Of a stretch of DNA of 7,449 nt, positions 1 to 7,041 are shown in pieces (position 1 is the stretch's first letter; each line of letters begins with the position of its first letter). The translations under genes and the position numbers were made by a program. The stretch lies in contig JAFZRB010000328.1 of the NCBI GenBank assembly GCA_017620115.1, positions 1-7,449 on the forward strand. The letters run 5' to 3'. The notes under the pieces were generated by a model. That model made no database searches. It was not told where the DNA came from and saw only the letters and a list, made by a program, of their open reading frames with translations. The DNA is from Clostridia bacterium. GTDB lineage: Bacteria > Bacillota > Clostridia > Christensenellales > Aristaeellaceae.

Positions 1-13
1 GCAGAACAGCCAT

Positions 14-466
14 TCATCGCTCGCTTATTTCAGCGAGCTTTCTTTTGGCTTCGCCGAACAGCGCGGGCGTTACGTGGGGATAGGTCAGGTTGTCCGGCAG
101 ATCGTCGAACGCCCCGACCCTGCTCATTTCATTGTTTGGAAGCTGTCCCAACTTGCGGATGACGGCCGCATACACGCAGCCGTTGGATGAGCCTTCCGAG
201 TCGCAGGCGCAATAATCGCACACGGGGATCAACGCCGCGTCCGTCGCGCCGCTCTCCTCATACAGCTCCCGTCGCGCGGCTTCTTCGGGCGATTCATTGA
301 TTTCGATGCGGCCGCCCTGCGTCTCCCAGGAGCCATGACGGCTATGATAGCTCAGCAGGATCCGCCGCCGGTAAAACGAACAGACAACGACAAAACGAAG
401 CGGCGTCAGCGTCCCAAACGGATGGATGACGCATTGCAGCTCACGATGTCCCGTCAAATCCAACAC
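14..466 (-). CDS. Nudix family hydrolase
   Basis: A 150-residue protein with a complete Nudix box at residues 52-74: Gly52, five residues, Glu58, seven residues, then RELYEESGA, with the metal-binding glutamates at 67, 70 and 71. Nudix enzymes cleave nucleoside-diphosphate-linked compounds (NTPs, oxidised nucleotides, sugar or dinucleotide substrates) in the cytoplasm; the substrate here cannot be named. The C-terminal DNLTYPHVTPALFGEA resembles endings I recall from MutT-like Firmicute members. The start is a GTG 9 bases after the ATPase stop and in the same frame. The ribosome site is weak: GGAG lies about 15 bases away, and a GTGAGC runs through the stop. TTG codons at 463 and 457 are alternatives. 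Codon choice is more relaxed (CGT, CAT, TTT, ATA, AGA, CCA) than in the transporter genes, suggesting lower expression or a different origin. A functional link to the exporter is unproven. Confidence 0.88.
   Translation of the reverse strand: MLDLTGHRELQCVIHPFGTLTPLRFVVVCSFYRRRILLSYHSRHGSWETQGGRIEINESPEEAARRELYEESGATDAALIPVCDYCACDSEGSSNGCVYAAVIRKLGQLPNNEMSRVGAFDDLPDNLTYPHVTPALFGEAKRKLAEISER
19..46 (+). terminator. Possible intrinsic terminator, plus-strand polarity, at the 3' end of the Nudix gene
   Basis: A 7-base-pair perfect inverted repeat, GCTCGCT (19-25) and AGCGAGC (32-38), encloses a 6-base loop and is followed on the plus strand by TTTCTTTT (39-46). In the minus direction no T-run follows the stem, so it does not look like the end of the operon seen here. 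It would suit a convergent gene lying left of the window. It overlaps the last Nudix codons, so chance is a real alternative. Confidence 0.35.
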
Positions 467-475
467 TTCTTTCGC

Positions 476-1372
476 TCACTTCTCCGCCTTCCGGATGATG
501 ACCTCGCCGTCGCGCACCTCCATGCGCACCTTGTTGCCCTCCACGCCCAGCTTTTCCAGCGCGTCGTGCGGAATCTGCACGCGGCCGGCGCGGTCGAGGA
601 TGGCGAACTCGTCCTGCACCTCGTCGGCCTCGGTGAGGGAGGTGATCTCGTTCAGGCGCTCAATGTAGCTCTGCTTCATGATGCGCTCGGAGGAGATTTT
701 GCCGTCGCGAATGGCAGCCACGCGGTGCACCTTCTTGCTCAGCATGCGGTCGTGCGTCACGATCACCACGGTGAGGCCGGTGCTCTTGATGATGTCGCGG
801 AACATGTCCAGACTATACGCGCCGGTCTTCACGTCCACCGCGCCGGTGGGCTCGTCGGCCAGCAGGATCTTGGGGTTGTTGGCCAGCGCGATGGCGATGG
901 CCACGCGCTGCTGCTCGCCGCCGGACAGCTGGCTCAGGCGGCTGTTCCTGCGGCGGCTGAGGCCCACCATGTCCAGGAGCTCCATAGCGCGCCGCTTCTT
1001 TTTCCCGTTATCGCCCTTGTCGAACAGCATGGGCATCTGCACGTTCTGCCAGGCCGTGAGATACGGCAGCAGGTTTCGCGCGTTGTTCTGCCACACGAAG
1101 CCCACGGTGCTGCGTTTGTAGTCCACCAGCTGGCGCTCGTTCAGCTTGAACAGATCCTTGCCGTCCACGATGAGCTTGCCCGCCGAGGGGCGGTCGAGCC
1201 CGCCGATCATGTTCAGGAAGGTGGATTTGCCCGAGCCGGAGTTCCCGATGATGGCCATCAGTTCGCCGCGGTCGATGCTGATCTCCAGGCCCTGCAGCGC
1301 CAGCACCTCGATGTCCTTCGTCTTGTATATCTTCACCAGATTGTCGCACTGGATGATCGGATCATTCGCCAT
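476..1372 (-). CDS. LolD/MacB-type ABC ATPase with a C-terminal AbrB/SpoVT-like hairpin domain
   Basis: A 298-residue ATPase with an extra domain. The ABC core spans about 5-230: Walker A GNSGSGKST at 43-51, Q-loop Gln95 in FVWQ, signature LSGGEQQ at 149-155, Walker B ILLADEP at 169-175, D-loop TGAVD, switch His207. All look functional. After a charged linker (about 226-253), residues 254-298 match the swapped-hairpin AbrB fold: LDRAGRVQIP, then ALEKLGVEGNKVRMEV, then DGEVIIRK. This is the pattern of AbrB, MazE and SpoVT N-terminal domains, which dimerise and often bind DNA. Whether it binds DNA, dimerises the ATPase or senses something is unknown. The ATG at 1372 is preferred over the GTG at 1384: that GTG overlaps the likely AAGGCGG ribosome site (1384-1390), and related ATPases begin shortly before a PIIxC-like strand. 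The gene overlaps the first ATPase gene by 11 bases. Confidence 0.93.
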   Translation of the reverse strand: MANDPIIQCDNLVKIYKTKDIEVLALQGLEISIDRGELMAIIGNSGSGKSTFLNMIGGLDRPSAGKLIVDGKDLFKLNERQLVDYKRSTVGFVWQNNARNLLPYLTAWQNVQMPMLFDKGDNGKKKRRAMELLDMVGLSRRRNSRLSQLSGGEQQRVAIAIALANNPKILLADEPTGAVDVKTGAYSLDMFRDIIKSTGLTVVIVTHDRMLSKKVHRVAAIRDGKISSERIMKQSYIERLNEITSLTEADEVQDEFAILDRAGRVQIPHDALEKLGVEGNKVRMEVRDGEVIIRKAEK

Positions 1373-2039
1373 GCACCAGTTCACCGCCTTCCAGCTCGTA
1401 CACCCTGTCGCCCAGCTCCATCAGATCCGTGTCGTGCGTCGTCATGACAATGGTCACGCCCTCGCCGTCGGTCAGCTCGCGGAACAGCTTCACCATGGCC
1501 AGGCCGGTGTTGGTGTCCAGCGCGCCCGTGGGCTCGTCGGCGAAGAGCACCTTGGGCCGGTGCGCCACCGCCCGCGCGATGGCCACGCGCTGCTGTTCGC
1601 CGCCGGAGAGCTCCTGCGGCAGGTGATTCGCGCGCTGGCTCAGGCCCACCAGCTTCAGGCATTCCATGGCTCGCGCCGTGCGGTCGCCCTTGTAGCGCGT
1701 CAGCCGCAGCGCGTATTCCACGTTCTCCAGCGCGCTCATCATGGGAATCAGCGCCACCGACTGGAACACAAAGCCGATCTGCATGCGCCGCAGCTTCGCC
1801 CGCCGGTGCTCGTCCATGCGGGCGATGTTCTTCTTCTCGAAGAACACCTTGCCCTTCGTGGGCTTGTCCAGCGCGCCCAGGATATTCATCAGCGTGGTCT
1901 TGCCCGAACCGGAGCGGCCGCGCAGTATGGTGAGCTTGCCCTTGGGCACCTCCACGTCGATGTCCTTCAGCGCCCAGAAATCCCCGCCCTGCGTCTTGAA
2001 GCAGCGCGCGACGCCCTCCGTTTTGATGATGTATTCCAT
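1362..2039 (-). CDS. LolD/MacB-type ABC transporter ATPase (standard length)
   Basis: A 225-residue cytoplasmic ATP-binding subunit of the FtsX/MacB-associated class, expected to power the adjacent permease. All catalytic motifs are present: Walker A GRSGSGKTT at 41-49, Q-loop Gln93 in GFVFQ, signature LSGGEQQ at 144-150, Walker B VLFADEP with the catalytic Glu at 164-170, D-loop TGALD, and switch His202 in MTTHD. The length is normal for a stand-alone LolD-like subunit. The ATG is preceded by GGGAGAGG about 8 bases upstream (2048-2055) and lies 3 bases after the permease stop. Its own stop overlaps the start of the second ATPase by 11 bases, so the pair are likely made in matched amounts and may form a heterodimer. 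It has no C-terminal extension, unlike its partner. Confidence 0.95.
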   Translation of the reverse strand: MEYIIKTEGVARCFKTQGGDFWALKDIDVEVPKGKLTILRGRSGSGKTTLMNILGALDKPTKGKVFFEKKNIARMDEHRRAKLRRMQIGFVFQSVALIPMMSALENVEYALRLTRYKGDRTARAMECLKLVGLSQRANHLPQELSGGEQQRVAIARAVAHRPKVLFADEPTGALDTNTGLAMVKLFRELTDGEGVTIVMTTHDTDLMELGDRVYELEGGELVHGE

Positions 2040-2042
2040 AAC

Positions 2043-4844
2043 TCAATCCTCTCCCAGCTTCAGCGCCTGCGCTATCTTCATGCGGTTGATGAGCACGCCC
2101 AGAATGACGAGGCACAGTCCGATCATCGCGGCCACGATGATCGCCAGCCGCACGTTGTCGCTCTGCTGGCTCACCACGCGCAGCGGCAGCGCGTTGTCGG
2201 ACGACGAATACGCGATCTGGATCAGCGGCATATACAGCCTGGCCGTCAGATAACCCACCAGCGCGCCGGTCGCGATCGCCGCGCCGGAAATGAAGATGTG
2301 CTCGTTGACGAGCATGGTCACGATCTCGCGCATCGACATGCCCATCGCCCGGAAGATGCCGAACTGCAGCGCGCGCGACTGGATCGAGAGCACCCAGTAG
2401 ATGAGGAAGCCCACCGCGCACAGCACGAGCACGACGATGAAGCCCACCGTGAGGATGCCGTTCGTGCCCTGGATCACCGGATCGTTTTTCAGCGCCACGA
2501 TGTCGGCCGCGGTCACGTCGAACCTGCTGAACGACGCGCCGCTCTGCTCGGCGAAATCATAAATGAACTGGCTGGAATCCTTCGCGCGCATCCAGATCTG
2601 ATAAGGCGTCACGCCCCATACCGCCTGCAGCTGCGACAGATTCGCCACGATGAGGTATTTCTTCTCCTCGGAATACAGGCCGTTGCTGCCCTTGGTGTAG
2701 ACGGTGGAGGCGTAGGAGGGCCAGTAGTCCACGAAGCCGTAGATCACGCCGCGCACAGGGCTGCCGCTGCTGGTTTTGAAATAGATGGCGTCGCCGATGG
2801 CGTAGCCGTAATCCTGCTTGAAATTGCTGGAAAGCAGCACGGCCCGCGCCTTCTGCGCCATGGCGTTCAGATAGTTATACCAATGCTCGGGCAGCAGCGT
2901 CTCGTCGAACCAGGCCGTCTGGCCGAATTCCTTGGTGTTGATGCCCATCACGCAAATATTCTTGAGCGTGCCGCCGGGTACGCTCATCGTGCCGGTGTTG
3001 TTCACCAGCACGCGCGTGACGCTCGCCGCGCCTTCCAGCGACGTGAAGCGCCCGTAGTCCGGCTCGCGGTATTCCAGCTCGATGTTCGGATCCTCCGCGC
3101 GCAGGGCGCTGTTGTCTTCCCAGTACTCCTGCAGCACGATGTCCGCGCCGGCCATGTAGCGCAGGTTCGTCTCGTCGTTGGTGTTGATGGTGCGCGCGGC
3201 CGAGGCGTCGAACACGCCCAGGGCGATGGTCATCACCAGGAACACCATGATGAAGCCCTGCTGGTGCCTCGTGCGCAGCACGCGCAGGAACGAGGCGTAC
3301 AGCGCCGGGCTCCAGTGCTTCTTGAACAGCGAGAAGACCAGCCACACGACGGCCGGCAGCACGCGCACCGCGAACCGGCCGGCGCCCAGCATGAACAGCG
3401 AGGAGCTCAGATACAGCAGCGGATCGACCGAAGCGCCTTCCATCACGCTCTGCGCCAGATAGGCGCGCTGGTTGTTGAAGGAGTACAGCCCGTAGAGCGA
3501 CACGCCCAGCGCCAGCACGTCCAGAAATAACCTCTGCCACAGCGGCGCGTCGCTGCGGCGGTGCTTTTGCTGCTTCTGGTTCACGATGCTCACGCGCGAA
3601 TAGCGCCGCACCGGCAGCACCATCGCGCCGATGGAGAACAGCGAAGCCAGCCCCGCGAACAGCAGCGCCTGCCGGTTCAGCTCCACCTGCAGCGCGCTGC
3701 GCCGCACGAATTCCAAAAAGGCGTTTGCCGAGCCCAGCACCTGAACCAGCAGCGCGGCCAGCGGCAGGCCGATAGCCAGCGCGATCAGCGCCACGATCAC
3801 GCTCTGCATCAGATACACCGTAATGATCTGCGCGCGCCCCGCGCCGCGGCTCTTGAGCACGGCGATCTCAGCCTGTTCCATATCCAGCATCTGCCGCGAC
3901 ACCATGAAGATGAACGCCGCCAGCAGCACGAAGATAGGCGCCTGCAGCACCCACATCGTGACGCGCACCTTGCGCTCCGTTTTTTGGAAATCCTTGAGCA
4001 GGGTGGTGAAATTATTGCTGGTGCTCATGCCGGAATACGCGCCGACGTACTCGTTGTAGCCCTCGGCCGCGGCCTGTATGCTGTCGACCTGATCCACGCG
4101 GAAGGCCGTGTATTCCAGAAGCGTATACCAGACCGCCGTAACGCCGTAGGGCATTTCGCCGGTCATGAACCACTGCTCGAACAGCGCCTGGTCGAGAAAG
4201 AGTTCGGCGGAATAGTTGCTGGGCGAGAGCACCCAGTAGGGATCGGTGGGGTTGCTGTTGCGGAACACGCCCGCGATGCGCACGCGCACCGGTTCGCCGT
4301 CCGGCCTGAGGATGCTCGGGAAGGTGAGCACCTCGCCCAGGATCAGCTCGGTATCGACGATGCCGCGCTCGCTCAGGATGACGTCGACGACGCCGTCCTC
4401 ATCCGGTTCGGACGACTGGCCCGTGCCCGCGACCAGCTCAATGTGGTCGTTTATGCCGGAGAGCGTGCCCAGCGAGATCTGCGTGCGCTTTCTGTCCTCG
4501 CGCTCGAGGCTGGATTCCGTGTTCGAGGCGTTGAGCGAATAGTGCGCCACCTGTTCCCGCGCCGGCAGCCCAAAGGTTTCCGGCATGCCGCCGACCACGT
4601 CGCGCGCCTCCAGAACGAGCCCGTTTTTGCTGGGCAGGCCGCCCGCCCGAAGCACAAACAGCCCCGGATAGCGGTTCTTTTCGCTCATGTAGTTGCTCAT
4701 GCTGGTGATCAGCGTGCGCTGCAGCACCGCCTGCGTGTACATGGGGTTCGAGGCCGTGATGCTGACGAGCAGGATGTTGCCGATCAGGAGCGCCAGAACC
4801 ATCCATTTCTTGCTCACCATTTTACGGATGACAAATCTGAGCAT
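2043..4844 (-). CDS. Large FtsX-family (MacB-like, type VII) ABC exporter permease with two FtsX halves
   Basis: This 933-residue membrane protein should be the transmembrane core of the exporter. Hydrophobic segments are at about 13-30, 296-316, 340-370, 393-411, 439-456, 476-507, 530-547, 796-820, 843-870 and 898-919, giving about ten membrane spans. Two large extracytoplasmic domains, about 31-294 and 552-795, follow the first and seventh spans, as in MacB-type periplasmic core domains. Each half carries the cytoplasmic FtsX motif after its first helix pair: EIAVLKSRGAGRAQI at 326-340 and QFGIFRAMGMSMREIV at 827-842. The ending IAQALKLGE is the usual FtsX-type tail. MacB itself is a single-FtsX, four-span protein fused to an ATPase. 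Here two halves are joined by two extra spans and the ATPases are separate, as in BceAB- or LolCDE-like designs. Three adaptor genes precede it and two ATPase genes follow, the first only 3 bases away. The substrate is not deducible. Confidence 0.93.
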   Translation of the reverse strand: MLRFVIRKMVSKKWMVLALLIGNILLVSITASNPMYTQAVLQRTLITSMSNYMSEKNRYPGLFVLRAGGLPSKNGLVLEARDVVGGMPETFGLPAREQVAHYSLNASNTESSLEREDRKRTQISLGTLSGINDHIELVAGTGQSSEPDEDGVVDVILSERGIVDTELILGEVLTFPSILRPDGEPVRVRIAGVFRNSNPTDPYWVLSPSNYSAELFLDQALFEQWFMTGEMPYGVTAVWYTLLEYTAFRVDQVDSIQAAAEGYNEYVGAYSGMSTSNNFTTLLKDFQKTERKVRVTMWVLQAPIFVLLAAFIFMVSRQMLDMEQAEIAVLKSRGAGRAQIITVYLMQSVIVALIALAIGLPLAALLVQVLGSANAFLEFVRRSALQVELNRQALLFAGLASLFSIGAMVLPVRRYSRVSIVNQKQQKHRRSDAPLWQRLFLDVLALGVSLYGLYSFNNQRAYLAQSVMEGASVDPLLYLSSSLFMLGAGRFAVRVLPAVVWLVFSLFKKHWSPALYASFLRVLRTRHQQGFIMVFLVMTIALGVFDASAARTINTNDETNLRYMAGADIVLQEYWEDNSALRAEDPNIELEYREPDYGRFTSLEGAASVTRVLVNNTGTMSVPGGTLKNICVMGINTKEFGQTAWFDETLLPEHWYNYLNAMAQKARAVLLSSNFKQDYGYAIGDAIYFKTSSGSPVRGVIYGFVDYWPSYASTVYTKGSNGLYSEEKKYLIVANLSQLQAVWGVTPYQIWMRAKDSSQFIYDFAEQSGASFSRFDVTAADIVALKNDPVIQGTNGILTVGFIVVLVLCAVGFLIYWVLSIQSRALQFGIFRAMGMSMREIVTMLVNEHIFISGAAIATGALVGYLTARLYMPLIQIAYSSSDNALPLRVVSQQSDNVRLAIIVAAMIGLCLVILGVLINRMKIAQALKLGED

Positions 4845-4850
4845 GGTTTT

Positions 4851-4856
4851 CCTCCT
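4851..4856 (-). promoter_or_regulatory. Strong Shine-Dalgarno site of the permease gene
   Basis: A perfect AGGAGG (minus strand) stands 6 bases before the permease ATG, in the only gap of any size in the cluster (18 bases). This is the best ribosome site in the window. It suggests the permease is translated independently rather than only by coupling. Confidence 0.8.
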
Positions 4857-4862
4857 AACCCG

Positions 4863-5939
4863 TCAGTCGATGATGACCACTTCGCCGGGCTCCAGGCCCT
4901 GCAGCGCCCAGGCGTCCGTGGTGGAGATAAGTACCTGCCGGATGTACCGCTTCTGCGTCACGCCCTCCGGCGTCAGTTTCGTCACGATGTAGTTGCCGCC
5001 GTTCAGCGAAACCGCCTTGCGGCTGATCAGCAGCACATTCTCCAGCCGCACGATATCGCCCGACACTTTGGTGGCGCGCCAGTTCACCGGCTCGTCGCCC
5101 GTCCAGGGATCGGGCTCCACCAGCGCGTATTCGCTCACAACGCCTTCCAGGCAGTCCGAAGCGGCCACCACGCGGCCGGTCAGCTGAAACCGGTTCTTGG
5201 TCACGCCGGTCTCGATTGTCACGTGCATGCCGTAACGCAGCCGTCCGTCGCGCAGCGCGAGCAGCATCACGTCCTGGCTGGAGATCTGGCAGATCGTCGT
5301 GCCGTTATAAAGCCTGTCGCCCTCGCGGAAATACGTCAGGTCGGTCACCACGCCGTCCGAAGGAGCGACGACGACGTTGGCCTCGTGGCGCTCGTTCAGC
5401 TTCTCGATCTGCGTGCGGCGGTCTTCCAGCGCGTATTCCTGCTGGAAGATATACTGTTCCAGCTGCAGCTTGAGTTTTTTGAGCCGCAGCGTCTCCACGC
5501 GGCGCTGGTATTCGTCCTTCTCGGCGGCCAGCGTCCGTTCGAGTTCGTCTATGGCTTCGCGGCGGTTCTCGACGCCCGCCGCATACGCTTCCTCGGCGCG
5601 CTGGAGCGCCAGCTCCAGCTCCGCCATCTGCACGGCGTCGTAGAGCACGGTCACGCGCAGCAGCGGATCGCCCTTCCTGACCTCGTCACCGCGCTTGACC
5701 AGCGTCTCGGCGTATACGGCCGGGTCGCCCTTGTAGCTCACCGTGGTCGTCAGCGGATAGTATTCGCTCGCGCCGACGGTGATGCTCTTGACCAGCTCGC
5801 CGTATTCGGCGGTGCATGTGTTGTATTTCACCTCGTCCGCCACGATCTTCTCCGGAGCGATCAGTTCGGAAGCGGACGCGGCCCGGCACAGCGCCGCCAG
5901 CGCCAGCAGCAGCGCGATCAGGCGCTTATTCCTTGACAT
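4863..5939 (-). CDS. Exported HlyD/MacA-like adaptor protein, third in the row
   Basis: A 358-residue protein. It begins with a basic, hydrophobic signal sequence (residues 1-23) with a likely signal peptidase I site after RAASA. Cys18 sits in LAALC, which is not a good lipobox. If uncleaved, the segment would be a membrane anchor. The first lipoyl half is at about 67-97 (VKRGDEVRKGDPLLRV). A long charged coiled-coil hairpin follows at about 100-186, rich in Glu, Arg, Lys and Leu, and the second lipoyl half at 188-219 (VVAPSDGVVTDLTYFREGD). Beta-rich C-terminal domains end in GLEPGEVVIID. The start ATG overlaps the previous stop by 14 bases. It has AAGGAG 9 bases upstream at 5949-5954, so this start is well supported. 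It lies 18 bases before the permease gene. It probably builds part of the extracytoplasmic conduit of the exporter; whether it forms its own ring or mixes with the lipoprotein adaptor cannot be told. Confidence 0.85.
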   Translation of the reverse strand: MSRNKRLIALLLALAALCRAASASELIAPEKIVADEVKYNTCTAEYGELVKSITVGASEYYPLTTTVSYKGDPAVYAETLVKRGDEVRKGDPLLRVTVLYDAVQMAELELALQRAEEAYAAGVENRREAIDELERTLAAEKDEYQRRVETLRLKKLKLQLEQYIFQQEYALEDRRTQIEKLNERHEANVVVAPSDGVVTDLTYFREGDRLYNGTTICQISSQDVMLLALRDGRLRYGMHVTIETGVTKNRFQLTGRVVAASDCLEGVVSEYALVEPDPWTGDEPVNWRATKVSGDIVRLENVLLISRKAVSLNGGNYIVTKLTPEGVTQKRYIRQVLISTTDAWALQGLEPGEVVIID

Positions 5940-7029
5940 ACACGATCTCTCCTTCCGCCAGCCCCTCGACGATCTGCGCGTCCAGCCCGTTGGTGGCGCC
6001 CACCCTCACGGTGCGCCGCTCGCGCCCGTCCTCCGTCTGCACGTACACATACCGCTCGCTGCCCGCCGTATACAGCGCGCCCATGGGAATATGCAGCGCG
6101 TCCTCGATCCGGCCGCTCTCCAGGCACACAACGGCGTACTGCCCGGCGCAGATGTCCGAAAGATCCTCCTCCGGCCCGACCACGCGGAAGCGCGTGGGAA
6201 GCGAGTTTCCGGAGAGGATGATGGAGGTCATCTCCTGCAGCGTCATGGGCTCGTGGGCGATCTCGTAGCGCTTGCTGCCGATCAGCGCGTAGTAATTGGC
6301 GCGCGCCAGCTTGTTTTCGCTCAGGTAATCGGAGATGACCAGCGTCATGTCGTTCGGATTGGCGATATAGGCTACGGTCTTGTCCGCCTGCACCTGCGTG
6401 CCCTCCCTGATCTCGCTCAGATAGAACACATGCCCGGAGAACGGCGCGGTCAGCTGATTGCGCCCGTAGTCCGCGCTGATCAGCTTCAGCTCCTCGCGCA
6501 GCGAGCTCGCGGAAAGCGCGCGCGTTTCCTGCGCCTGCCTGAGGTTTTGGCGCGCTTCCTCGATATCGAGCTCGGCCAGCTCGATGGCGGTCTCGCCGGC
6601 GCCTTCCCCGCGGAGCTTTTCCAGCTTGATCTGAAGCAGCTCGATGTCGATCTCCGCCGCCGCGTCGTCGTAGACGCCGTTGGCCTCGATGTAGTCGATC
6701 TGCCGGTTGAGCGAGGTTATGCGCTCCTCGAGATCGGTCTGATCCAGCTCAAACAGCACGTCGCCCGCCTCGACCCATTTGCCGGGCCACACGTACACGT
6801 TTCCGATGCGTCCGTCGATCTCGAAGTACAGCTCCTCGGCCGCGGCCACGAGCGAGCCCTCGTAAGCCGACACGGTGTACAGGTCGCTCCGCTCGACCAC
6901 GGCGGTATCCACCTTGACGCCCACGGGCTCGAGCAGCGCGGGCGTCTCCTGAACGGCCGTCTCCTGCGCGCAGCCGCCCAGCAGCAGCGCCAGCACGAGC
7001 GCCGGCAGGCCATACAGCATTCGTTTCAT
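5926..7029 (-). CDS. Lipoprotein HlyD/MacA-family adaptor for the ABC exporter
   Basis: This 367-residue protein is predicted to be anchored on the outer face of the cytoplasmic membrane and to act as the adaptor of the downstream FtsX permease. Residues 1-20 form a lipoprotein signal: basic start, hydrophobic core, lipobox LGGC with the lipidated Cys at 20. The first half of the barrel-sandwich (lipoyl) domain is at about 62-97 (GRIGNVYVWPGKWVEAGDVL). A charged alpha-hairpin follows at about 98-186, and the second lipoyl half at about 191-225 (LTAPFSGHVFYLSEIREGTQV). After this come beta-barrel and membrane-proximal domains, with LHIPMGALY at 312-320 and GLAEGEIVYV near the end. An ATG two codons upstream (7035) is possible but lies too close to the ribosome site. 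The stop TAA overlaps the next start by 14 bases. RND-pump partnership is unlikely because the neighbour is an ABC permease. Family assignment is firm; the substrate is unknown. Confidence 0.88.
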   Translation of the reverse strand: MKRMLYGLPALVLALLLGGCAQETAVQETPALLEPVGVKVDTAVVERSDLYTVSAYEGSLVAAAEELYFEIDGRIGNVYVWPGKWVEAGDVLFELDQTDLEERITSLNRQIDYIEANGVYDDAAAEIDIELLQIKLEKLRGEGAGETAIELAELDIEEARQNLRQAQETRALSASSLREELKLISADYGRNQLTAPFSGHVFYLSEIREGTQVQADKTVAYIANPNDMTLVISDYLSENKLARANYYALIGSKRYEIAHEPMTLQEMTSIILSGNSLPTRFRVVGPEEDLSDICAGQYAVVCLESGRIEDALHIPMGALYTAGSERYVYVQTEDGRERRTVRVGATNGLDAQIVEGLAEGEIVYVKE

Positions 7030-7036
7030 CGTCATG

Positions 7037-7041
7037 CTCCT
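7037..7041 (-). promoter_or_regulatory. Shine-Dalgarno site that decides the start of the lipoprotein adaptor
   Basis: AGGAG (minus strand) overlaps the TAG stop of the upstream adaptor. It lies only 1 base from the ATG at 7033-7035 but 7 bases from the ATG at 7027-7029. The second ATG is therefore the better start. It also gives a cleaner lipoprotein signal beginning MKRM. Confidence 0.65.

Noticed and set aside
1370..1384. GTG at 1382-1384 as the start of the second ATPase
   Set aside because: It overlaps the likely ribosome site. The ATG at 1370-1372 has suitable spacing and gives an N-terminus like those of related ATPases.
335..1447. 370-codon open frame on the plus strand
   Set aside because: It is antisense to the AbrB-tailed ATPase and part of the Nudix gene, is His/Ala/Leu/Val-rich and has no family signature.
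1146..3530. 794-codon open frame on the plus strand
   Set aside because: It lies antisense to the permease and both ATPases. Its translation is rich in His, Arg, Gln and Ala with no domain pattern, as expected opposite GC-biased third positions. The minus-strand genes there have full motifs.
3561..5936. 791-codon open frame on the plus strand
   Set aside because: It has the same antisense-shadow composition, opposite the permease and the third adaptor, and no recognisable motifs.
5871..5939. Lipoprotein signal in the third adaptor (Cys18)
   Set aside because: The residues before the Cys (LAAL) lack the small residue at -1 required of a lipobox. A signal peptidase I-like site follows at RAASA.
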